From positions 1 through 64,000 of the forward strand of contig JBAIAA010000252.1 of NCBI GenBank assembly GCA_037893245.1: a stretch of DNA of 64,000 bases. Direction: 5' to 3'. Position 1 is the first letter of the stretch. Each line of letters begins with the position of its first letter. This document shows positions 37,990 to 51,129 of the stretch, in pieces. A model generated the notes under the pieces. The model saw only the letters and a list, made by a program, of their open reading frames with translations. It did not search any database and was not told the DNA's origin. The DNA comes from Crossaster papposus. Its lineage: Eukaryota > Echinodermata > Asteroidea > Velatida > Solasteridae. Both the position numbers and the translations under genes were made by a program.

Positions 37990-38799
37990 GCATAGAATTT
38001 GGCACATTCAGAGTATGTCATGAGAAAGATAATTAGCTATAGGGCCATCGCCAATTTTTTCCTTTGAATAAATATACATGTAGGTTGAATCACAAGGAAT
38101 GGCAGCCATTTTAGAACTTTTGGAAACTGCTTGTTATTCTACCAAGGCCATATTGTAAGTCTGACACCTTAGCTGTTTTCATATTTCTGTCTTTATAATT
38201 TTTGCCTTTATAATTGTTGTCTTTATAATATTTATCTTTATAATATTTTTTTTTAATTTTTTTTTAAGGCTTTTTTGAATCCCACTGTTTAGACTTTTCT
38301 GGTGAGTATTCGTGGCCAAATAAGCTGGTGAAAATGACCTGTTTCTTTGAATGCCACAACTTCCTCTCCCAAATCTCCCCGTTGTCGGTTGCATTATAAC
38401 AAAATGTATTCCCCGCTCTCCCCCGCAAAACGAAATATCGAAAATGTGTCGTTCTTTCATTAGATAAAATGCCCTGAAGTAGGAGGCTAGCGAGCCATTT
38501 GCTTGGAATGTGGTTGGAACGGGGGCTTATATTGAAACTTATGTTCGTGTTGGATTGCGAGGAAAGCTGAGGAAATTACAGGAAGTGAGAGAAAAAAATA
38601 TATAGATTGTCGCCTGCAGGCAGCTTAAATTGAAATGCCTGCAAAATACTCCTTAAAGAGTTTTGTCCACTGACTTTTGAAAGGGGATCATTTTGTCATA
38701 TTTGGAAGCGTTTGCGACGATTTGATGCATGTTGGCCTAAATATCCAACATTTCTGGTTTTGGCATTATATGGGAGGATTTTAATGTGCATTTTTGTGC
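37990..38799. other. intronic sequence with a short T-rich repeat
   Basis: TCTTTATAATATT-like units repeat at about 38190-38250. No gene is recognised. Confidence 0.4.
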
Positions 38800-38871
38800 A
38801 TTTTATTTTTTGAAGGAAAAGGGGGAGTGCGCCCCCCACGACCTCCCACGACCTCCCTGGATCCACCCCTG
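38800..38871. mobile_element. hAT-like right terminus
   Basis: The sequence ends CCTGGATCCACCCCTG, the reverse complement of the terminus at 33827. ACGACCTCCC is duplicated just inside. The left boundary is not identifiable. Confidence 0.4.
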
Positions 38872-38874
38872 AAA

Positions 38875-41800
38875 CAATCACACTCTTGTTTCAAAAGAGG
38901 GGTAGATTTTCTTTAAAAAAAAAAGTTGAACATCCTAAGCAATTTCTTCTCCTTGACCCTAACACAGTGCTACTAAATCAGTCAATTTCAATGTTAAATT
39001 CTACAACACTGTGAGGGCTCCAACCAATAGTTTTCATTATCCTTGATTCCTGGGCATGTCTTCATCTACTTGTACTTTTATTTAAGGTACTTACAAAAAC
39101 ACAACCACAAACACAAACAAAAAACATACAAATAATACAGTTGGCAGTAGTACAGAGCAATTCCTATGGAGCAATGCCCATAATTATTGATCCATTATCT
39201 TGATTCAGAGCTACATGTAGTGAATAACCCTCCCTTGTGCCCAATGTGAATTACAGAATAGAGTTACCCCCCCCCCCCCCCCCCCTCCCCCCTCCCCCTT
39301 TCAGATTCAGATGTACTGTACATGTACATGTCCAGTCAGACTGGCAACTGGCATAGAATAGCAGGTTTGACGATGATTGAAGTGTAGTTTAATTGGTTGT
39401 ACGCTTGAGTGCTTGAATCCCTATTGCTGGCCATACTGTACTTCACGTACATCTACTGGTAGTCCATGTAGTACTATTTGTTTTGGTAAAATATTGTTTT
39501 TAAGTCAACAAATTTATAACATTTTATTGCTACCTTAATTAAACTTGTTACTAGTAATACTTTTGTCGGGGGACGTGTATACGCGCAAAGTTTTTCAAAG
39601 GGAATCGTCGAAAGGGAAAGAAAAAAATCATTGATTTACACCATAAACAAACGTGTGTGTGCTTGTACAAACATGATGCGTTTTATGACGGAATTCAAAG
39701 CTACAATGTTCATGTACCTATATATCGTATTGTACTGGTACATGTACATTTGTAGACTGCCTGTCTGGGAGTTTATGCAGAAAGTTACACTACACTATAA
39801 ACAGCAACCCTGCTTTTTATGTAGACTTTGTTGTGGTTTCCCTGTGTTACCTCACTGGTGAACTAGAACTGACCTACATTGTAGTACCAGTAGAGTCTGG
39901 CAAATTGCAACTTGGGTATCATTACATTCACAGTTGTAACTTTGTAGCACATGCTTTATTCACGTTTCGGTAGCCGGGTTTCGTTGTTCAGAGTTTTTTT
40001 CAGGAGCTTATGTTTGTTTAGATTGACTGGTACTGTATGTTGGTGAGGCCTATGTAATATGAGGTTGAACTTTTCATCTAAGTTGATTCTGGGCTCTTCC
40101 AAAGGAGTTACATGTAGTCGACATTAAAGGGACTCAACATGTTTGTCGAAGGAGCAAATTGTGTAACTGCCTACATTTTACATCATGACAAACTTTTTGT
40201 TTAATTTTCAGTGTAATAATTTAACTCCATGTACACGTATAGTAACAACAATCAGCCAAAATGTTGGTGGCATTTGATTAATTTCTTTAGTTTTTACGTT
40301 GTTCCGTATAAAACTCTTTCACATAATAAACTGGTTCTTACTTCTTGTTAACTTGTATCCAGATGAATCGTTGTAAAAAATCATAATAACAACACTCCTC
40401 ATAATGCAATTATTTCTAGTGTTGTGTTCGTGTTTAGACAGGTCTGCGGTTTATATGGTATGCAATACCATCACTTGATATCCGGAGCCTATTCACTCGA
40501 GCAGAACATGTAATTATTGAGTGGATCGTGTGTCCAACATATGTTGACTGAGCGTCACCTTGTCAAATTAATTGAATTCGCCCTTAGATTGCCTTTATGA
40601 AAGTTATTAATAAACCCACTCGCCTCTCCAGCTACTCTGAGCATATTTATCTATTAATTATATATTACCATGCTAGACGAGAACACAATAACAGATTTGA
40701 GAATGCAGCGGCTGAGATTGGCAGTTGTTTTTTCTCTCTCTGTCTCTAAGATTGGAGATGGAAAGAAGAGATGTAATGAGAGTGTAGAGACCGTTGTTTC
40801 AGGTAGACTCTTGGGGAACATCTGTGGTTACCTGAAGAAAAAAGTAATTAAGCAATGCTTGACAGGTGCAGATGTATATGGGATGAAGAAGAAGAATGGG
40901 AGTGGAACAAAACAGATTTATTATTTCATTGAGAAATAAAAGGTAAAGGGTAAAGTCCATCTGTGCATAGTTTGGAATCTGTTGGGTGCGATTTGGTGGA
41001 TCTGCGGTGTCACTCAATCGCGCGGAATTGCACTTGCGGGATCGGTCGATCTGGTAGGAAATCTCCGACTTTGCTTCCCTCACAAAACACTCCTCAACGA
41101 TCGACTAGATGTGTGTTTGTCTTTACTGACACAGCTGTTTTGGATGTTTGGAACTCTCTGTATCTTGTTTGTCTATGTATATTAGTACTTTCTCCCCTAC
41201 TGCCCTTCTGTTTCAACAGATCTATACAGAGTTTAAAATAAATGCAACTTTAATATTATGTAACTTAACACCTGATGACGCATCAGATCAAGTGTGTGCC
41301 TAGCCTGAAGTCACTGGATTCACCAAAGTGCCAAAGTGTATTGGTAGAAGAAAAACATGTACAAACCCTGTGGGACAAGTCTGAAAAAGGAGGGAGGGGG
41401 GGTGAAAGAAAAACAAAAATCTTAGCGAAAACAATACCTGTTTGCTGAAACAGCTAAAAAACAATGGGCTTTTTATCGAAGAGCAGTGAAACCGGAGATT
41501 TTTCTTCTTCTCTTGAAGTTTTTCTTGTAAAAGATGATGATATCAACCCGTTTCTCCCATCGAATCACATGACAGGATGCCTTTATAATTTTTCCAACAA
41601 ACAAGTTTATTTGCTGGGAACCTCCTCTTTTTACCCGAGAGGCCTGGCTGTAGGAGTGAAACCTGGAAGAAAAAAACACGGCCTAATTGAGGAGCTGACA
41701 TTCAGATATCGACCATTATGCACCGTTCCAATATCTCACGAATGGGGATATTACTGTGTGCAGTGCTTTAAGTGCAAGTTGTTTTTTGCGTTCAATATTT

Positions 41801-43198
41801 TTTTTCCTTCAAGATACGTGGCGCACATGAGTTTGTATCTAAAGTGGATGATCATTTTTGCAGGCGGTCTGCTGAGAAATGATGGGGATGGGATTGCGAT
41901 CATGATTAAAAAGCTTGTGCAGAAGACGAAGAGGGCAGATTAATAGGAGAAGGTTGATCAGCGGACTAGTGTTATGGGCTAGTTATGTTATATTATTATT
42001 ATCAAGGGGATAAATACTGTATTTGTCTGTTTAAATCCGGTGGATTAAATAATGCCGGAGCCGAAGGCAAGAGCCGTTATTTGCGTCTGTCAGTTTTGTA
42101 TAGTTCTCTGTATCATGACCCAAGTATCGTGCTACGTATCATATCGTTAGAATGGTGGTATTGTTACACCCCTAACATGCACGGTACACATACATGTTAA
42201 TAAGTAATTTTAGACCGGAAAGCAGATGGTTGAAATGCAATGGCTCCATTTCAAGGAATAATTAGGCATCATCGGTCGTTTAAGGTTTCTTGAGGATATT
42301 TGCCTGAAGGTTGATGAGTTTAAGCTTTGTGATTAAGGCAAGTGCCTTATTCGCTCTTGCTGCAATACACACAAAAAGGGTTGGGAGATTCATTGTTATA
42401 GTAAATATTGTTCATAGTTGCTAAAAAAACAAGGAAAAATGTTCTTGTGTAGTCTAGTTCCTTTACTTCCGTCAGAAAAAACAAAGTAATTTATAGACAT
42501 CAAGGAATTATCATAATTGTATTAGGAAACAAGTTGGATTGCCCCCATTCACAGATGTGTAACTATTTTGCAAATAAAATGTGATTATCTAAATTTCATA
42601 AATGGGAGGCAGTGTTTGAAAATGTAACGATAATCTTGCGAATGTGTGGTAGTTATCAAACAAGGGTATTTAAAAAGTTGTAACACTTTGTGGTTGTGAC
42701 CCATTTTTAACTTTTTTTTTAGAGGAATGCCACTTGTAATTTTTTCCACTCCAAAATTGGCAATAATGATTCACCTGTCCCGAAACACTTGTACTGTACT
42801 GGCCTATACCTCCATGCTGAGTGGAAGCCCCCAAACTGGTACAGGGTATCTCAATCCTACCTGCACAGTATATGGGTCAAGTTTGGGGTCGAGGTCGTCC
42901 TAGTAACCAAGTGAAAGTCTGCCAAGTTAGAGGCCCTGAGGGCAGAGTTCAAGGTGACTGCAGTGCAGTGTGTACATGTAGTGGGTGTTTGCTTAAATGC
43001 CTGAGTTTGGAGTATAATGGATGCCCCTGTTGGGTTTATTGTTATTTTTCACAGTGTTGCATCTTATAGAAAAATGGCAAAGCCACTTTCTATTTTTACA
43101 TGTTTACTAGATTTACTGTACTGAGTTGCCAGGCAATTGCAATTACTTAACATATTGCTTTATATCATGGAGGAATAAGTTCCATTAGCAAGAACCCA
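38875..43198. other. intronic sequence; contains the longest non-repeat open frame (41464-41943)
   Basis: There is a 19-C run at 39267-39285. The + strand frame 41464-41943 encodes 159 residues with a reasonable ATG context but no domain I recognise. The block 41460-42070 is free of visible repeats and holds AT-rich motifs such as TAATTGAGGAGCTGACATTC. It could as well be a regulatory block as a gene, so I do not call a CDS. Confidence 0.35.
39267..39285. repeat. poly-C tract (19)
   Basis: This is an uninterrupted C run, followed by C-rich sequence. Confidence 0.95.
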
Positions 43199-43203
43199 TT
43201 TAA

Positions 43204-43437
43204 CCAGTTCGCGCCGGGATTATTTTAACATCGCCGAGCCGACGGGCGGGATTATTTTTAACGAAACTCGATCCAAAGCGTGTTCAGGCTGATAGTGCCG
43301 GGAAGCACACCCACGCATTTCCGGCCTTGCGCGCTGCTGACATACATTTCCGAACTTGAACTTGGCGTGTAAATGCGTCATCCGTTTTGAATTTTGGGAA
43401 ATGTTTGCGTTTATATACGTCATCCGGCTCGAACTGG
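43204..43437. mobile_element. CCAGTTCG-family MITE, complete copy
   Basis: This 234-bp copy is flanked by TTAA (43200-43203 and 43438-43441). It begins CCAGTTCGCGCCGGGATTAT and ends CCGGCTCGAACTGG. It is collinear with 11594-11853. Confidence 0.92.
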
Positions 43438-43562
43438 TTAATATACTCTCTGAGAGAAAAAAATGTGTCAAGTCCACATTTGTACTGAAAAAGGTGGTTA
43501 CCGTGTTTGTACTTGTACACCATGTATATACCTGTGGTCCATTTTGGCATGGGGAAATTTAA

Positions 43563-43787
43563 AAAGCTGCAAGTTTGCAAAGGGCAGTTGAGTTTCTAGC
43601 TAAGAATTGATGCAAAAATTATCCAATCTTATATTTAAAAAAAAAAAGGGTTACCATGCCCCCACCAGATAGTTCCTTAACTGACTCCTACTCATCTTAT
43701 GGAACATGGAAAGCAGCAACTTTGCAAGAGGCAATTCAGTTTCTAGCTAGAAATTGATGCTAAAATTGTCCAATCTGAAATAAAAAA
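43563..43787 (+). repeat. spaced direct duplication of about 78 bp
   Basis: 43563-43640 and 43709-43787 share AAAGC[TA]GCAA, TTTCTAGCTA and AATTGATGC blocks in the same order, with roughly one mismatch in seven. An A run separates the copies. Confidence 0.7.
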
Positions 43788-43789
43788 TC

Positions 43790-44660
43790 AAGCGTCATGG
43801 TACGTCTCTTTCACAGAAAAAAAGGCAGGGACACAGATTATATTATAGCGGTAATGCTTGTACCTCACAATGTAGGGGTGACTTTGCAATTCACAGGAGT
43901 ATATGTATGTATGCATGTTGATGTAAATGGTTACACCTATCATGCTTGAGTTACTATAAATTGAATGCAGACCCTACTCACAGGAGCATTACAACCTGCA
44001 TATTGCAAACTGTCATATATCCAATTAGTATACTGATGACTTTATCTGTCACACACAAGAAAATAAAAAAGACAGGTTAAAAACCATGTGTAGAGGTTTG
44101 ATCAATTAAGGGATTACTTGTATAATTTAATTCTTTAAACAGGTGTGTTGGTTTTGGGGTTGTGTCTGGTAAGAGAATCTTCTGATATCTGTGGAAAACA
44201 AGTTTTGCTTTGGTTAATAGCTTTATTTAGATGGTTGTAAATTTAACATACATATTCCAATTTTTTGTTGTAGAAGCAGGTTTGAAAGAGAAATACAGGC
44301 TCTTCCCATCCAGCCACTTAGTAAAAGTTGACCTTTAATACATGTATAATATTCATACTAATTCATTTTACCGATATAAATTGCCCCATTAAAGCCCTCG
44401 TTTGTTCTCTGCTTGTGTGCCATCGATGATGCCCTGGGTTTGGATAATTGAGTACAAAATGCTAATGTGAAGTTGACCGGAGTGGCCTGCTAGAGGCGTT
44501 GGCTGTCTGGTCAAATTTTCCGCCGGATCAACAAAATTGCTCTTGTATGGTAATCCCGTCCTTGAAACATATAGATCTGTACTTATCTGTACTTTCTGCA
44601 TTGGATCATTCTGTGCTGATGAACTATGGGCTTGGTTGTATAATTGCATATATGTCAGGC
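43790..44660. other. intronic sequence, nothing recognised
   Basis: No gene or repeat family is recognised. Confidence 0.4.
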
Positions 44661-45050
44661 GTTCTGTCAAAATGAGACGGAACTAGGAACCGGGGCATAG
44701 TGGAGAAAACTGCAAAATAATTAATATAAATTTTAAAATAAATATATATTTTCAGATTTATTGATATTTGTAATCTTTGGTTTGCCTGCTAACTATATTT
44801 TGTCAACAAATAGTATGGAAGTTGTGGAATAGTAGTGTTTTCAAGAAAAACAATTGACATTTTTCCATATCACATGTACAAACTCCAAATGCCTTTTCCT
44901 CAATATTTTTCTTTTGCGAAAATGTTGATAAATGCGAACTTTAACCAGACATAACTTGTCAATGAAATAATTAAAGAAAAATTTATTCTCTTTTCTAACA
45001 CCGGAGAACCCTCATTTCAACCTCTGCCCAGTTCCGTCTCATTTAGCCAA
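44661..45050. mobile_element. MITE with GAGACGGAACT inverted ends
   Basis: The left end is GTTCTGTCAAAATGAGACGG and the right end CCGTCTCATTTAGCCAA is its approximate inverse. A related element at 58284-58573 has the same ends. Interior sequence (CTTGTCAATGAAATAATTAA) matches that copy in reverse orientation. No coding capacity is present. Confidence 0.75.
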
Positions 45051-45390
45051 ATGAGCGGAAAGAATGCTTACAAAATGTACTTGAGAAAGTCAAGAAGCAA
45101 TGGGAATGGGGCCACACTGTGTATTTTGATGTTCATGTTCTGCTGCTGCAGGATTATGTGGAGCCCTTGCATTATTGCATTTTTTTGGGGTACTGGAGTT
45201 GGACCATAATCGAACAGGAGAGGGGGCTATTTAGACTGCACACGAGAGAGGAGATTTTGTTTTTGTTTTGTACAGTCACAGTTGTACTGCTTTTGTTCAA
45301 TACTGCCCTCTACTGTTGAAAACTAGCCTGTACTGTTGCCTGTGCCTATCACATTATGTCATGGCATCTTTGATTGAGACTTGGCGGAGT

Positions 45391-45412
45391 GGGGGGGGGG
45401 GGGGGGGGGGGG
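45391..45412. repeat. poly-G tract (22)
   Basis: This is an uninterrupted G run. Confidence 0.95.
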
Positions 45413-45837
45413 ATTTAATGGGATAGCATCGTTTTAAATATCTTAATTTTCTTGGTCATAGTTCAGATAAATATAGTCAAGGGGATCAAACCCATTTTAT
45501 GTAGTCTTTGTAAGATTTGATTTGAGTTGTCGGTAATGTTGGAGTGAGTCCTTAAGACGTGAAATTAAAAGGGCTAAATGTGTTACATATAATAGTGTTA
45601 AAGAAAGGACTATACACACATAATTATATTGTAGATGTATTCATCGTCAGCATCATTGTCTGCGCGGTCTGAACAAAAAGTCACCATGTCAGGTGTGAGG
45701 ATATGTGAGGATATCAGCCTAAGCTGATTAAAACCTTAAACAAAATAGGTTGGGACAATTTAGTAAATGGCTGTGAGTTACTCTGAAGTATTATAACTTA
45801 TTTCTTAAGACTGTTAGAAACAAATGTTTAAGTTCTC

Positions 45838-45855
45838 GGGGGGGGGGGGGGGGGG
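45838..45855. repeat. poly-G tract (18)
   Basis: This is an uninterrupted G run. Confidence 0.95.
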
Positions 45856-47053
45856 TAAACCCTGATTCCTTATATCTTAAGAAAAGAAATTACAGGGTCG
45901 TCGCCTTGCACAGGTTATCAGAAACCTACATCCACTCTTGCTAATCAAAAGAGGGAGGGGAAAAAACCCAAGAGTGCTGGGACCTATGAGAGGAAATTAA
46001 AATTGGCACGAGCAGTATGTCTTACCACGTCTGTCATTAGATCGTAGGCCTAGGACAGAAGCTAACGATGCCATAGGCAAAAGAGCCAACTCGCTGATTA
46101 TTGATAATGCTATTTATATAAGCCGGCCACAAATATCGATGTCCTACAAAAGCGGCTGTATACATGCAGAGCACAGCAAGTTGCCGTGATTTCAAATGGA
46201 TTTTTCTCTTGTTTTTTTTAGGGTGTGAATTTAAACACTAAAGGTGAATCTTTTTGGGAAAGCAGAAAACATGGATGTCGTGAGCTTTACACTTCAAATG
46301 TAAAAATATTCTTGGTTAAGGTGCACTTTATTTGGAAAAATATAGGATTTTCAATATGTGTATAATCTAATTTATTCCTTTTAGGTGAAATATGTCCAAC
46401 TATCCCATGCCTTCTGAGGTCACCTCCTAAGTCAACTTGTAAAGGTCTCAACCTATGGCCAGTTGTAATTTCAACTAAATAATCGTCTAAACTTATAGCC
46501 AGTTTCCATAATATATTTTGGCTGTTGGACCAAAGCAAATAGCAAGTACTGTAGTCGCATATCAAATTCGGCGTAAGATTACTAATCCATGGTGGATGAC
46601 AAAGCACAGTGGTTGCACCAACAATATACTCATTGTTCAAAGAAGAAAGCATACATTGAAATAAAAAAACATCTCTTTGAATTTCAACCCTTCAAAAACA
46701 TTTCCGATGCCTGAGTCACAAGGATTTTCGTTAATAATTTGAAGTTCATGACCCCATATCTCCATGGGCTGTAAACAAGTCAGTCTGGAAGCTAATTGGT
46801 CTGTTTTTACAGACTCCTATTGCAGTCCACTGTGTTTGTCTTTATCAACTACAGTTCCCATTTTGCATTTGAATTCTGCGGGAGCTTAATTTTGTTGGAA
46901 TATAAATCTGAATCCCTGCATGCATCACTATATTAATATGTCTTCTGATCCATATTGTTTAATTTGTTTACTTAACATATCATTTTGGTGTTCATATTTT
47001 GTTCCCCTGCGATCCTTTAATTTCACAGTTACTTCTTGTTTGGTTCGTTATTG

Positions 47054-47147
47054 TCTTATTCAATCCTGCATGCATGATGTTTATTATCTTAAAGCAAAGT
47101 TCTTATTCAATCCTACATGCATGATGTTTATTTTCTTAAAGCAAAGT
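47054..47147 (+). repeat. 47-bp tandem duplication
   Basis: Two adjacent copies begin TCTTATTCAATCCT and end TTAAAGCAAAGT, with two differences in 47 positions. Confidence 0.95.
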
Positions 47148-48362
47148 TTGAGTGTTTACCCACTATGCTGTAGAATGTTTGAAAGCAAATCTCCATATTG
47201 GTTTAGTTACGCCATTCCACCCTGTGTTTGCTCAAATTTGTTTGCTCAGTTTGCTCATTTTGTGGAGTGAATGACTTAATATCAGTCTCAGGTCGCCTAC
47301 TCGACATCTTAGGGAAGAAACACATCAATGTACTCATCATTTATCACAGAGTGATTCCTTTTCAATCGTGTCTCTACAACCACAAGATGATCAAACAATC
47401 TCCAGACGGAACTAGTTATTTGTTCATGATTACTATTTTAATTCTATTGGTGCCTGTCTCCAGATGATGTGGGTTTAGGGATGAGAAGAGAGCATATAGA
47501 GACGTCGGATGTTTGGAAGAGGATTTGGTAAAGATACAGTAACCTTATCAACTAAAAGCTGTGTAAAATGGTGAGATTCGTTAGTGTATTTGGACTGAGG
47601 GCCTGAAGAACAAGACCTCTGAACTCGGCTCTCTTTTATCAAATCGACTCAAAAATACTTGTTTTGCTCTTGACAGTTCTCTAGAACGAGTTTCTTGTGT
47701 TAAGAACAGACCGCCCGAACCCATCCTAAGTCTCTATCAGCCTTATTTAACGCAACATTAAGTGCGCTTGAACTTATGTTTACGTTTGGTGTGACACCTC
47801 TTCAGACATCGTTGCGCCTCATATAAGTTGATGGTTGCAGAGATAGTATATTTTGATGGGCATAATCTGGAACCGTAAGTTATCTGAGATGGAAAAGCAT
47901 ATCTTACAAACTCGCCAAGCTGTTGGAAATCATCACAGATGCTTCGTCTGGAGTTTTTAAAATATTTTTCCTTGGTTTGGCGCCAGCAATAATCAAATCC
48001 ATCTAAGCATGAAATGAACATTCAAAGCTGATGGCCTGATGATAGAAATAGTCACACTCGAGCGGAACCAATCTTAAACTGGCCAACGAAAATCCCAATC
48101 TCCAAGACCCTGAAAAGACATGATTGGAGAAAGATAATGAATATAAGGAAGACATAAATTACTCACCTTAATGACACGTCGAATGGCTGGTGTGAACTGT
48201 TTCATTAAAGGGAGGACAAGACACCCAGTCAAAAAAAGTTAAATTTGACAATTGTGCTAGTCTTCACTTTGGCGATAACCTCATAAGCTTCTTCTTATTT
48301 ATTTGGGGGAACCATCTATAAAGGAGCTCAGGCAAACTCACAGGAGGAGCGTTCTCATTTGA

Positions 48363-48954
48363 CCCTAACTCCCTACCCCATTTTTCTTACACGTAACCTG
48401 AATCTTGCTAAATCCTGCAATTCCAAAGTGTTAAAACTCTATGTAACCTGAATCCTGCAAAATCCTACAATATTTATTACTGGTGACCACTGCCTGAATC
48501 CTGCAAAATCCTGCAGTGGGTTGACTACGTTGAGCTATGAAGCAGCCAAACATGGAACAAACAGCTGCTAAGTGCCCTATTACAACAAGGGTCGGCACAC
48601 ATGACTCTTGGTATGCAAACGTTGTCTCTCCTTGACACATAACTTACACCTTGACTGAAGCTCTATGGGGAATGTGCATAGAGCATGAGCAGTGCGAAAG
48701 TAGAAAATAGCAAATAACCTCACTCATCCAAAATCCTCATTTAGATAAATACTCAAGTAACCTCGATCCTGCAAAATCATCCAGCATTTAATAGTTTAGG
48801 CCGTTATTACCCGGATCGTGCATTATCCTCCCGTGCGACAAAACCCCAAACGCCCTCCATGCAAAGTCCTCTGAAGCATCAACTACGCGTCCCTTAATCC
48901 TGCCAAATCCTGCAATTTGCAAAGAAGATCTTTGAGGATTTGGGATGGTTAGGG
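48363..48954. mobile_element. CCCTAAC-ended element with internal minisatellite, second copy
   Basis: The ends CCCTAACTCCCTACCCC and GGATGGTTAGGG match 18096-18523. The right flank is TTAA (48955-48958) and the left flank TTGA, one base off. The interior repeats AACCTGAATCCTGCAAAATC with unique spacers. It is longer (592 bp) and more diverged than the first copy. Confidence 0.75.
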
Positions 48955-48959
48955 TTAAT

Positions 48960-51060
48960 GTTTTGAGCAATCACACACTGACCTTTTTCTTCCAATCTTT
49001 CGGACGGAACTGACCGTATATTACACATTGGTTATAGTATTTATGTCGTTGAACTTAAAGGGCAAAACCCACTATCAAAACTCGAACTTGAAATATCCAA
49101 TGTTTTGTATGCGTTCTTTTGATAACTTGGGTGAATGAACTCGCTCTACTATATCCCTTGGAAATGTTTATAGCGAATGCCTTGAATTGACAGAAAGTAA
49201 ATTTCTCCATGAGTGCACGTGTGGCCTTCTTAATCAATCATAGTTTTGTATATTCTCCGACACTGCAGGGCCAAATACAGTCTTTGAATAGCTGTTATTA
49301 GTGCGTGTGTCCACCAGTGGCAGCTTCCTGATTTATGGATCTGGAAAGAGCAAATCTGGTTTAGACATGCCAAATAGACTTTGCAACTTATGCTTGATAT
49401 GAGCTTCGTCGCTAGTATTGCATCTAATCTATGCACAGGCGGGAAAAGCAGCAATTAGTAGGGCACCAACAAGCAAGCAAGGCAAGATCCATTCCAGTAC
49501 CTCACAAGGAACGGACCCAGAACTCCTTCAAGAAGGAGGGACAGATGGCTTGATTATATTTTGTTCTAAAGTGTCTTCATTATTTCTGTGTCTTCCCAGG
49601 CGTCTCGTTTATTAAGAGTAAGCTCGTGAATTTGTCTGCCTACGAGCTCTCGGAAAGATGAGCACACACCACAAAGTGCAAACTACAATTAAGTTAGTTT
49701 ATGATCACTGCAGAAAGGGCACTAACACAACACACGTAATATTTAGATGCTACAGACGCCATCCAATAATTGATATCGCAATAAAAATGCGTCAACGCAG
49801 CTTGTGAAATACTATCCAATCACATGAATTAGAAATCGACGTATGCACGCAAACAAACTGAGACAAACGAGCATTATCGCAAACAAGTCCGCAGGGTTGT
49901 CTAAGGGGCGTGGCTGCGTGCCAGCGAGCGACAGGTCAATTAGTTCTGTCAATAATGATGCCTTTATACATAGATGATACCAATCACAATAGCAACCTGC
50001 TCTTTCCGACTAGTTACTGAACCAATCCGCGCTGAAGGTGCGGTGATGGATAAGAAACACGTTTCTTTCTTGCAGTCCAAGCTTATGAGCTTTTACTTAA
50101 TTAGGCAGATGATGATGATTAAGGAAATGAGAAGATCGTTTGTACTTTACTGGTACGTGTAGGCTACACCAATCGGTCTTCGCTTCTCAAAGCAGTATTC
50201 AGTTGAATGTTTCTATTGAGGTTTAATTGAAAAGCAGCATTGTGAGTTCCCAGGAGGGTTCTATTGCACCTCTTGGGGAGGGGGCAACTTTTCTTTAAAA
50301 ATTATTTCGGCCATTTCACAAGTGCACAAAAGCATGCAAAATGTTGATACATGTACAGCAGAGGCATAATGTTACCATTCTCCCCTGCAGTTACGCCACT
50401 GCACACAGTGGACAAAAAAACCGTAATCTCAAACATACATGAAAACCTCTTTTATTATGAGTAAGATGGTTTGAAACAAAGCGGAAGGCACGGAAGAGAG
50501 GCCGAGGGATTCTAAGACATAATCCGTAGTTGCTTCCTTAGCCAGCCGTGCTAATCCTACTACCTCTGAAACACAACACTCCAGAGTCTTAAGAATAAGA
50601 CTCAAGACGATGCGAGGTGGATGGAGAGAGGACCGACGGCGTATTGGTTGTACCGCATTTGCTGAGCTTCTAATTAAATTAGTTTTTACACGGAACGCAG
50701 AAGTTTATACCCCCCCCCCCCCCAAACATCCTTTATTGAATACACCTTAATATCCCTCTATTTTATTTCTAACAACAATAATAGCGGCAGAAATATCCTT
50801 GAATGAGTATAATTCGAATTCCCATTTCGCCAGAAGAGGGCGCTGTACCCAATTTTATACAAGTAAAGCCTGTGCGGTTCGCGTATTTTCATTTTAGATC
50901 GTCGTAAAGGGTTTCTCCTATAGAAAGAGTGCCAAATGCGCTCTTGAAAGCAGACTCCGAAGAGCTTTAGAAAAAACCCGATGACGTCACAGTATTGTTA
51001 TTCTTTAGTCAACTGGTACGCATAAAAGCATTTAAAAGATCGGTTGTCTTCGACCTGTCA
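48960..51060. other. intronic sequence, nothing recognised
   Basis: A 14-C run lies at 50710-50723. No gene is recognised. Confidence 0.4.
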
Positions 51061-51126
51061 CGGTAGTCTAGTCGCTAGTGAGATGCGCTATAGATCGAAA
51101 GGTCCCTGGTTCGAATCCACCAGTAC
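51061..51126 (+). repeat. tRNA-like SINE head
   Basis: A B-box GGTTCGAATCC at 51108-51118 is preceded by GCTATAGATCGAAAGGTC, nearly identical to the SINE head at 22925. The upstream TAGTCTAGTCGCTAGTG resembles an A box. It does not fold into a full cloverleaf, so a SINE is preferred over a tRNA gene. The tail shared by the other copies is not evident here. Confidence 0.6.
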
Positions 51127-51129
51127 TAA

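Larger units (their letters stand above)
45055..48358. other. intronic sequence with G tracts and a tandem duplication
   Basis: G runs occur at 45391-45412 and 45838-45855. A 47-bp unit is duplicated head to tail at 47054-47100 and 47101-47147 with two mismatches. No gene is recognised. Confidence 0.5.

Noticed and set aside
41464..41943. 159-residue + strand open frame as a protein-coding gene
   Set aside because: I recognise no domain and have no second exon or conservation evidence. It is kept only as a point to check.
51061..51126. Functional tRNA gene
   Set aside because: The B box is good, but no complete cloverleaf or acceptor stem forms, and the head is shared with the SINE at 22925.
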